A stretch of 6,448 nt of DNA, from positions 1-6,448 of the forward strand of contig JACMOQ010000509.1 in assembly GCA_014377905.1 (NCBI GenBank), in the 5' to 3' direction. The notes under the pieces were generated by a model. That model was not told the origin of the DNA. It was given only the letters and a program-made list of their open reading frames with translations, and ran no database searches. The translations under genes were made by a program, and so were the position numbers. Below, in pieces: positions 1 to 4,991 of the stretch. The DNA comes from Acetobacteraceae bacterium. GTDB taxonomy: Bacteria > Pseudomonadota > Alphaproteobacteria > Acetobacterales > Acetobacteraceae. How positions within the stretch are numbered: the stretch's first letter is position 1; each line of letters starts with the position of its first letter.

Positions 1-118
1 AGGTCGGACTCGGCCGCGTCGCGAAGCGACATTCGTCGCGGGCCGAGCCGGGAGAGGGGTTCACGGGTGCCGACTGAAGCAGCCCCTCTCCCGGCTCGCG
101 AAGCCGCGAGTCCGACCT
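1..118. repeat. Head-to-head pair of REP-like intergenic repeat units
   Basis: Two inverted copies of one unit are visible. Each begins AGGTCGGACTCG (1-12, and as its reverse complement at 107-118) and ends GAGCCGGGAGAGGGG (45-59, reverse complement at 83-97), with a 23-base spacer (60-82) between the copies. The middles differ. The left copy holds a longer insert with small palindromes (GTCGC-GAA-GCGAC at 18-30, and GCGAC-ATTC-GTCGC at 26-39). The right copy holds a shorter CTCGCG-AAGC-CGCGAG hairpin (95-110). The layout resembles REP/BIME doublets or a small non-coding MITE found between genes in many proteobacteria. No coding potential is apparent. The left edge is cut by the window, so a target duplication or further copies cannot be seen. 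Confidence 0.7.
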
Positions 119-137
119 CCCCCCGGCGGGGTGAGGT
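115..137. repeat. GC-rich imperfect palindrome
   Basis: ACCTC (115-119) pairs with GAGGT (133-137), and CCCC (121-124) pairs with GGGG (128-131). There is a single C/T mismatch between the two stems and a GGC loop. It abuts the REP-like pair and may belong to the same repeat family. No T-tract follows on either side, so it does not look like a classical intrinsic terminator. Confidence 0.6.
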
Positions 138-146
138 GACGTTGCG

Positions 147-179
147 GGTGCGGCATTGCGTGGGGTGCAAAGCCGCACC
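147..179 (+). repeat. Hairpin immediately upstream of crtZ
   Basis: GGTGCGGC (147-154) is complementary to GCCGCACC (172-179). Inside this, TTGC (156-159) pairs with GCAA (167-170). One A/A mismatch separates the stems and the loop is GTGGGGT (160-166). The stem ends 20 bases before the crtZ ATG. If transcription starts upstream it would be a leader structure. If it starts nearer the ATG, the element could instead be an operator-like inverted repeat or part of the neighbouring intergenic repeat. Its function is not known from the sequence. Confidence 0.5.
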
Positions 180-199
180 GCAGCCGCTATGACAGTCCT

Positions 200-757
200 A
201 TGCTTACCGCGGACATCAATTTCTGGCAGGCGCTCGCCATCGCCCTCACCCTTGTGGCGATCATGGAAATCGTCGCCATCGTCGCGCACAAATGGGTGAT
301 GCACGGCTTCCTCTGGAGCCTGCACAAATCGCACCATGAACCACGCACCGGCTTTTTCGAGAAGAACGACTGGTTCGCCGTGATGGGCGCCATTCCATCG
401 ATCATCCTGTTGATGATCGGCACGCATTATGGCTGGCACGTCATCACCGCCATCGGCGCCGGCATCACCGCCTATGGCGCAATCTATTTCGGCTTCCACG
501 ACGTGCTCGTCCACCGCCGCGTAAAGCATGGCTGGAACCCGCAGCAACGCTATCTGAAACGCATCGTCCAGGCGCACCGCATCCACCATGTCGTTGAATC
601 AAAGGACGGAACCGTCAGCTTCGGCTTCCTTTATGCCCTGCCCATCCGCGAATTGAAGGCGCAGTTGGAGGCAAACGGTAAGGGCAAAATCCGATCGTCT
701 GCCAAAATGCGCGCCGAGATGGATCTTGTCGACAACGCCGAGCATTGGGCGCGGTAG
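200..757 (+). CDS. crtZ: Beta-carotene 3-hydroxylase CrtZ
   Basis: The product is a membrane-bound non-haem di-iron hydroxylase of the fatty acid hydroxylase superfamily. It hydroxylates the beta-ionone rings of beta-carotene at C3, giving beta-cryptoxanthin and then zeaxanthin. The 185-residue length fits bacterial CrtZ. All four histidine clusters are present: HKWVMH (30-35), HKSHH (42-46), HDVLVH (100-105) and HRIHH (126-130), along with the family segment FFEKND (52-57). Hydrophobic stretches at about 9-29, 60-75 and 80-98 are likely membrane helices, and the C-terminus is basic and soluble. The ATG at 200 is chosen because it places the first histidine box about 30 residues in, as usual, and only ATT, no common start codon, occurs in frame between it and the TGA at 137-139. 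No clear Shine-Dalgarno precedes it. The gene is convergent with crtB and separate from the crtYIB cluster, so it is probably independently transcribed. Ketolated rings could also be substrates if a ketolase exists elsewhere. Confidence 0.95.
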   Translation: MLTADINFWQALAIALTLVAIMEIVAIVAHKWVMHGFLWSLHKSHHEPRTGFFEKNDWFAVMGAIPSIILLMIGTHYGWHVITAIGAGITAYGAIYFGFHDVLVHRRVKHGWNPQQRYLKRIVQAHRIHHVVESKDGTVSFGFLYALPIRELKAQLEANGKGKIRSSAKMRAEMDLVDNAEHWAR

Positions 758-775
758 CAGGGGGCCGTCGGCGGC

Positions 776-803
776 TGGGGCCTCAGGCCCCAGGCCCCAT
801 TTT
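776..803 (+). terminator. Intrinsic terminator of crtZ
   Basis: TGGGGCCT (776-783) is perfectly complementary to AGGCCCCA (792-799), leaving an 8-base loop, and is followed directly by TTTT (800-803). It lies 18 bases after the crtZ stop. AGGCCCC occurs twice in tandem (785-791 and 792-798), but a stem using the first copy would leave almost no loop, so the second copy is the likely partner. Confidence 0.65.
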
Positions 804-851
804 GAATTATCGGCGATAGCTTCGCGGTTGGTGACATGATCGGATAATCGG

Positions 852-875
852 GGTTCGGGGCCCGCGGCCCCAACC
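852..875. terminator. GC hairpin downstream of crtB, possible weak terminator
   Basis: GGGGCC (857-862) pairs with GGCCCC (866-871) around a CGC loop. The stem extends through GGTT (852-855) with AACC (872-875) past one bulged C. It lies 37 bases beyond the crtB stop in the direction of crtB transcription. On that strand no U-tract follows the hairpin, so any terminator function for crtB would be weak or Rho-assisted. In the plus direction a short T run (887-891) lies 12 bases beyond. Confidence 0.3.
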
Positions 876-911
876 GCCGGAGGCTCTTTTTCCGCGTTGA
901 TGAAATCGCAG

Positions 912-1841
912 CTAGGGCCTCGCCCACAAATGCGTCCGCGACGGCCCCGGCGCCGGCCAGCGGCGGCCACGCGCCACCGTATCGGCCAGTGCCATCGCTA
1001 CCGCTGCCAGTTTTTCAGGCTTTGTCGTGCTCATCCGGTTATCAAGCCCATCGGCGCCGGCCGAACGCACCTTGCGGCCGATGCCGCCATAAATGCGCGC
1101 TGCCGCCAGCACCGCCCACGCCGCCCGCCATGAAAGCGCCGGCGTACCGTAACGGGCCGAATCCTCATACTCCTCGGCATTGTTGACCAGCCGCGTCACC
1201 AGCCGCGCCAGTTGCCGGCGGTTGGCCGGAAAGGCGAAATTGTTCGGCGCCAGATTGACGCTGGCCAGCCAGTCATCGGGGATATAACGCCGGCTGTTGG
1301 CGGCATCCTCGATAACGTCGCGGGCGATGTTATTGAGCTGGAACGACATTCCCAGGTCACAGGCGCGATCGAGCGTTGGCTGATCATCGGGCGAAACTCC
1401 CATGACGATCGCCATCATTACCCCGACACAGCCGGCGACATGATAGCAATAGGCCAGCGTGTCGTCGAACGTCAGGAACGGCCGCTCCTCCATGTCGATG
1501 CGAAAGCCATGGACAAGGTCGCGCGGATATTGCGGCGGCATGCCGGTTTCGCGGACGACTTGCGCCAGCGCTTCATAGGCCGGATCGCCGGTCGGTTGCC
1601 CGGCCAGCGCCATTTCGGTCAGCCGTTCGACTTCGGCAAGCCGTTCGGCCGGCGGGCGGCGATCGTCATTGCGCCCCTGCCCCAGCACCTGGCCGTCGAT
1701 CACATCATCGGTATGGCGGCACCAGGCGTACAGCAGCATCGCCCGGTCGCGGGTGACCGGGTCGAAAAGCTGTGACGCCATCGCAAAGCTTTTTGAGCCG
1801 CGGGCAATGGCATCACGGGCATGGCCAAGAACATCTGTCAT
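912..1841 (-). CDS. crtB: Phytoene synthase CrtB
   Basis: The product is a trans-isoprenyl diphosphate synthase-type enzyme (squalene/phytoene synthase family). It condenses two geranylgeranyl diphosphates head-to-head into phytoene, the first committed carotenoid step. It is 309 residues, the normal bacterial length. Both Mg2+-binding DxxxD motifs are intact: D45-D49 in RHTDDVID and D175-D179 in NIARDVIED. Other family landmarks are YCYHVAG (131-137), FQLNNIARD (167-175) and RRYIPDDW (184-191). An N-terminal GSKSFAMAS (15-23) matches the substrate-binding start of these enzymes. The ATG at 1839-1841 is supported by a purine-rich Shine-Dalgarno just upstream. It is the last gene of the crtY-crtI-crtB series, 134 bases after crtI. 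That gap is large enough that crtB could have extra promoter or processing signals. The arginine- and proline-rich C-terminal tail is not conserved in the family as I know it. Confidence 0.96.
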   Translation of the reverse strand: MTDVLGHARDAIARGSKSFAMASQLFDPVTRDRAMLLYAWCRHTDDVIDGQVLGQGRNDDRRPPAERLAEVERLTEMALAGQPTGDPAYEALAQVVRETGMPPQYPRDLVHGFRIDMEERPFLTFDDTLAYCYHVAGCVGVMMAIVMGVSPDDQPTLDRACDLGMSFQLNNIARDVIEDAANSRRYIPDDWLASVNLAPNNFAFPANRRQLARLVTRLVNNAEEYEDSARYGTPALSWRAAWAVLAAARIYGGIGRKVRSAGADGLDNRMSTTKPEKLAAVAMALADTVARGRRWPAPGPSRTHLWARP

Positions 1842-1845
1842 TCAA

Positions 1846-1854
1846 CCCCTCTCC
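1846..1854 (-). promoter_or_regulatory. Shine-Dalgarno of crtB
   Basis: Read on the minus strand this is GGAGAGGGG. Its GAGG core ends 6 bases before the crtB ATG. It is one of only two strong ribosome binding sites in the window (the other precedes the P450) and decides the crtB start. Confidence 0.65.
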
Positions 1855-1975
1855 CCCGCTGCAACCAAGGGGTCAAGCGCAAGCTGCTGCCTTGCGTGCG
1901 GCCAGCCCGAAAGACTTGAGGCTTAGGGGAAAAGGATCGATGCAATCCGCGAACTTCGTGCTGCCTGCGTGGTCG

Positions 1976-3613
1976 TCAAGCAGCAACCCGGCCCGGCACG
2001 CCGTTGACGACCGAGGCCGCGATATCGAAATCCTTGGCAATCTCGCGCACTGTCATCTTGGCCGACATCATCACCGATGGCGTGCCGCCGCCTGGCTGGG
2101 TGCTTTGGCCCACCAGATACAAGTTCGACACGTCCTCGCTTTTGTTATGCGGCCGGAAAAACGCCGTCTGGGTCAGAACCGGCTCCACCCCGAAACCATT
2201 GCCCTGATAGGATCCCAGCGTCTGTTCGAAATAGTCCGGCGTGACAAAGCTTTGATAAACCAGCCGTTCCTTCAGGTTGGGGATATAGCCGCGCTCTTCC
2301 AAGAACGTGAGGACGATATCCTTGAAACCTTCGCCAATCTTGCTCCAATCAAGGTCGCTCTGGTTGTTGGGCACCGGGATCAGCGTGTAGGCCGCATGAT
2401 GTCCCTCTGGTGCCATGCTGGCGTCGGTCAGCGTCGGGATATGCAGATATTGTGAAAAGTCCGGCCCCAATATCTTGCGCTCGAAAATGTCGGTCAGCAG
2501 TTCCTCGTAACGCGGCCCCAGGATGATGTTGTGGTGCTGCAAATCCGGGTCGCCTTCGGCCTTTTTGTAGCCGAAATAGATCACCATCAGCGACATCGAC
2601 TGTTTGCGGAATTTCACCACCAGGTCGCGATTGATGCCGCGATGCGCCTTGTCGATCAGCCGCATATAGGTCGTGGCATAATCGGCGTTGGAAACCACCA
2701 CGTCCGCCGCAATCACCTCGCCGGACTTCAGCGTCACGCCGGTCGCCACGCGCTTGCCGCCGCGCTTGACCACGTCGATCGACGCGACTTCGGCATTGAG
2801 TTGCAAAACGCCGCCAATTTCCTCCAGCTTGCGCACCATTGCCGACACCAGGGCGCCGGTGCCGCCGCGCGCATAATGGATCCCCCAGGTCTTTTCGACA
2901 AAATGGATCATCGCATAGATCGCCGGCACCTTCATCGGGTTGCCGCCAACCAGCAATGGTTCAAAGCTGAACACCTGCCGCATCTTGTCCGATTTGAAGT
3001 ATTTCTTGATCAGCGAAAACAGCGGCTGCACCGCGCCCAGCTTCAAAAGGTCCGGGACCACACCCAGCATCTGGCCGACATTGCCGAAATAGGTGTAGCC
3101 GAGTTCGAGGAACCCCCGATTGAAGATCGCCCGGGCGGCTTCGTGGAAATCTTCATACCCCTGCAAATCCTCGGGCGCCAACTGGGCGATCTGCGCCCGC
3201 ACCCGCACCGGGTCGGCGTCGTAATCAAAGAATGTCCCGTCATCGAAATAGATGCGGTAAAATGGCAGGATCGGAATGATCTCGACATAGCGGCTGGTGT
3301 TCGGCCCGCCGCTGATGCCGGACATTATCCGCTTGTCGTCGCCCAGAACATGCGCCGGGAAATCCGGCTCGCCCAGCATTGCCTGGTCCTGTTCAAGCGA
3401 AAACAATTCTTCGATCAGGTGCGGCACGGTCAGCACCGTCGGCCCCATGTCGAAGGTAAAACCTTCCGCCCGCCGCACATAGGCGCGGGCACCGGGGGCA
3501 TCGAGCGCCTCGACGATGCGCGTATTGAAGCCCAAGCTTTGCAAGCGCATTGCACAGGCAATGCCGCCGATGCCGGAGCCGATGACGATTGCGGTTTTGC
3601 GCTGATGTTCCAT
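1976..3613 (-). CDS. crtI: Phytoene desaturase CrtI (long, divergent form)
   Basis: The product is an FAD-dependent desaturase/isomerase that converts phytoene to lycopene by successive desaturations, acting at the membrane. From the ATG at 3611-3613 it is 545 residues, longer than the roughly 490-510 usual for proteobacterial CrtI. The Rossmann motif GSGIGG lies at 12-17, followed by the ribose-binding acid E35 and then FDMGPTVLT (54-62). The C-terminal FAD region reads EPVLTQTAFFRPHN (477-490), then NLYLVG (497-502). Two departures from consensus stand out: PGARAY (40-45) where PGGRAY is usual, and GQSTQPGGGTPSV (502-514) where most homologues have G-A-G-T-H-P-G-x-G. About 20 residues around 88-108 also look like extra length, as does the tail after 530. 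The same frame is open upstream to a TTG at 3676 (21 extra residues). ATG is preferred because it puts the Rossmann strand at the N-terminus, although it lacks a Shine-Dalgarno. Phytoene desaturase is the best call from context. A related CrtN- or CrtD-type desaturase is less likely. Confidence 0.9.
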   Translation of the reverse strand: MEHQRKTAIVIGSGIGGIACAMRLQSLGFNTRIVEALDAPGARAYVRRAEGFTFDMGPTVLTVPHLIEELFSLEQDQAMLGEPDFPAHVLGDDKRIMSGISGGPNTSRYVEIIPILPFYRIYFDDGTFFDYDADPVRVRAQIAQLAPEDLQGYEDFHEAARAIFNRGFLELGYTYFGNVGQMLGVVPDLLKLGAVQPLFSLIKKYFKSDKMRQVFSFEPLLVGGNPMKVPAIYAMIHFVEKTWGIHYARGGTGALVSAMVRKLEEIGGVLQLNAEVASIDVVKRGGKRVATGVTLKSGEVIAADVVVSNADYATTYMRLIDKAHRGINRDLVVKFRKQSMSLMVIYFGYKKAEGDPDLQHHNIILGPRYEELLTDIFERKILGPDFSQYLHIPTLTDASMAPEGHHAAYTLIPVPNNQSDLDWSKIGEGFKDIVLTFLEERGYIPNLKERLVYQSFVTPDYFEQTLGSYQGNGFGVEPVLTQTAFFRPHNKSEDVSNLYLVGQSTQPGGGTPSVMMSAKMTVREIAKDFDIAASVVNGVPGRVAA

Positions 3614-3626
3614 GCAAGGGGGGTTA

Positions 3627-3642
3627 CGCGCTTCGCTGCGCG
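3627..3642 (-). repeat. Small GC hairpin just before the crtI start
   Basis: CGCGC (3627-3631) and GCGCG (3638-3642) form a five-base-pair stem with a six-base loop, 13 bases upstream of the crtI ATG in the mRNA. The usual Shine-Dalgarno position is occupied by a pyrimidine run. The hairpin might affect translation of crtI or be incidental. If the TTG at 3676 is the true start, it lies inside the coding region. Confidence 0.3.
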
Positions 3643-3707
3643 AGTTCAAAGCCGAATGTGTCGCAGGTGCGGTCAAGCCACAGCCTGCCGCTGCACAGCA
3701 ACCGCGG

Positions 3708-4868
3708 TCAGGCTTTCCCCATCTCGTATTTGATCAATGTCGTCATGGCCCGGATGACCGGCAATGGCGGCTTGCCGCTCAAAATCGTCATCCAGTCACG
3801 AAGCACCGGCTTGGCCGCATAAAAGCGCCCGACCAACGCCTCATCATGTTCGTAAAAGCGCTCGAGAACACGGTAGCGTTCGTCGGGAAGCGCCGCCAGG
3901 AACAACATGCGGTTGAGCAAGCGGTACATGCCCCGCGCCTTCCAGGAGCCAACACTATGGTCGCGGACGGCGCGATAGATTGCCGCAGCATCGAGCACCG
4001 GCAGCCCGGCCACCAGATCGGCAATCGCCACGGCGTCGGGGAAACTATAGCCGGTGACGGGGTGGAACATGCCGGCGCGCAAGCCAACGCGCGGCACGCC
4101 GGCCTCGCCTTCATCCCACAAGGCATCGATGCTGCCGCCGATGCCCAGCGGCAAAATGCCATGTTCCTCGCGGATGACGCGGGTGATGGTCCAGCCCTGT
4201 GACGCCGCATAGTCGGCCAGGTGCTGGCGCAGCAGGTCGGGCGACAAGTCCTTGCCATCGCTAAAATAAGTATCCTCGATCAGGATATGCCGCGGCCCGA
4301 ACGGCAGCGTGTAGACAAAGCGATAACCATCCAGCTGCGGCACCGTCGCGTCCATGATGATCGGCCCGGTCAGGCCGTGCGGTTCGGCGAGTTCGACTTC
4401 CTGCCCGAGGAATTTCTGCCACCTGAGGTCGATCGCCTTGGTCGGCTGCTGCCCGCGGCCATCGATGACGGCCTTGGCGGTCAACACGCGCTGGTCGGCC
4501 AGCGTCACGCTGGTCGGTGTCAGCGCAGCAACCGGCACCCCGGTCATGATCGCGCCGGGCGGCAGCGCTTGCTCCAGCGCCTGCGCCAGCAATTCCGACG
4601 TGCAACTGCCGTATCCCGCCTGCAAGGTCCGGCTGTGCGCCGGAAACCGCACCGCGTAATTTTCCCAGCGATAGGCGAACAGCGGCGCCGTCCATTCGCG
4701 CTGCGCCGGAGTCAAATCGTTGGTGAACGATGACCAGGTGTGGTTCCCGCCCAAAGCCGGCCCCGATTCGACGATGCCGACGCGCACATCGGGGCGCGTC
4801 TGCGCCAACCGCAACGCGATCAGCCCATTGGCAAGACCGCCGCCGGCCAGGATGATGTCAAAGTCCAC
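3708..4868 (-). CDS. crtY: Lycopene beta-cyclase CrtY
   Basis: The product is an FAD-containing, non-redox cyclase that forms the two beta-rings of beta-carotene from lycopene. It is 386 residues, the usual bacterial CrtY length. The N-terminal dinucleotide-binding segment is ILAGGGLANGLIA (6-18), with the acid E34 ending the second strand. GGNHTWSSF (40-48), FLGQEVELAEPHGL (153-166), GYRFVYTLPF (181-190), LIEDTYFSD (196-204) and FHPVTGYSFPDAV (268-280) are all classic CrtY blocks. The glutamate of the IEDT block (E198) corresponds, as I recall, to the residue proposed as catalytic acid in Pantoea CrtY. The start is GTG at 4866-4868: an in-frame TGA lies only two codons before it (4875-4877), and the FAD strand begins at residue 4, so no earlier start is possible. 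No good Shine-Dalgarno precedes it. It is the promoter-proximal gene of the crtY-crtI-crtB cluster, divergent from the P450. Confidence 0.96.
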   Translation of the reverse strand: MDFDIILAGGGLANGLIALRLAQTRPDVRVGIVESGPALGGNHTWSSFTNDLTPAQREWTAPLFAYRWENYAVRFPAHSRTLQAGYGSCTSELLAQALEQALPPGAIMTGVPVAALTPTSVTLADQRVLTAKAVIDGRGQQPTKAIDLRWQKFLGQEVELAEPHGLTGPIIMDATVPQLDGYRFVYTLPFGPRHILIEDTYFSDGKDLSPDLLRQHLADYAASQGWTITRVIREEHGILPLGIGGSIDALWDEGEAGVPRVGLRAGMFHPVTGYSFPDAVAIADLVAGLPVLDAAAIYRAVRDHSVGSWKARGMYRLLNRMLFLAALPDERYRVLERFYEHDEALVGRFYAAKPVLRDWMTILSGKPPLPVIRAMTTLIKYEMGKA

Positions 4869-4874
4869 GCCTTG

Positions 4875-4902
4875 TCATTAGCAGGCTTGGCAGATCGTGA
4901 AA
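4875..4902 (-). promoter_or_regulatory. Possible crtY promoter
   Basis: On the minus strand TTTCAC (4897-4902) is separated by 16 bases from TAATGA (4875-4880). A start about 7 bases after that -10-like box would fall at or next to the crtY GTG, making a leaderless or nearly leaderless mRNA. This would agree with the absent Shine-Dalgarno. The match to consensus is weak. Confidence 0.2.
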
Positions 4903-4915
4903 GCCCGGCGACACT

Positions 4916-4929
4916 AAGGCCGATGCCTT
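4916..4929. promoter_or_regulatory. Inverted repeat in the crtY/P450 divergent region, possible operator
   Basis: AAGGC (4916-4920) and GCCTT (4925-4929) are perfect inverted arms around CGAT, in the middle of the 123-base region between the divergent crtY and P450 starts. The position suits a shared regulator site, but the arms are short and could arise by chance. Confidence 0.25.
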
Positions 4930-4939
4930 TGCGGGCCGG

Positions 4940-4968
4940 TTGTACATGTCGCTTAATTTGCGTATCAC
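4940..4968 (+). promoter_or_regulatory. Candidate promoter of the P450 gene
   Basis: TTGTAC (4940-4945) and TATCAC (4963-4968) are separated by exactly 17 bases of relatively AT-rich sequence, a sigma-70-like arrangement. The predicted start near 4975 would leave a short leader containing the Shine-Dalgarno. The overlapping palindromes TGTACA and ACATGT (4941-4949) cover the -35 box and could be a repressor site. Confidence 0.4.
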
Positions 4969-4980
4969 GGCTCCGCATTC

Positions 4981-4986
4981 AGGAGA
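4981..4986 (+). promoter_or_regulatory. Shine-Dalgarno of the P450 gene
   Basis: AGGAGA lies 5 bases before the ATG at 4992. It settles the start against the longer open frame that reaches back to 4740, which would overlap crtY antisense and add 84 residues not resembling a P450. Confidence 0.8.
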
Positions 4987-4991
4987 CTGCC

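Noticed and set aside
82..97. Match between CCCCTCTCCC in the repeat and the crtB Shine-Dalgarno region (1846-1855)
   Set aside because: Ten shared bases of low-complexity purine/pyrimidine sequence are easily explained by chance, and the repeat's flanking head sequence is absent near crtB.
1..137. CRISPR array or insertion-sequence end
   Set aside because: The repeats are inverted rather than regularly spaced direct repeats, there are only two copies, and no transposase is encoded nearby in the window.
1212..1775. 187-codon plus-strand frame opposite crtB
   Set aside because: It lies wholly within crtB, whose DxxxD motifs establish the coding strand. Its translation shows no family features.
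2531..3733. 400-codon open frame on the plus strand opposite crtI
   Set aside because: It is antisense to a clear CrtI protein. Its translation is rich in H, R, Q and D with no domain, as expected from the complement of GC-biased codons.
3708..4258. Frames overlapping crtY on both strands
   Set aside because: They fall inside CrtY's conserved blocks and have the low-complexity composition of shadow frames.
4740..4991. 84-codon N-terminal extension of the P450
   Set aside because: It overlaps crtY antisense, does not resemble a P450 N-terminus, and an AGGAGA Shine-Dalgarno marks the ATG at 4992.
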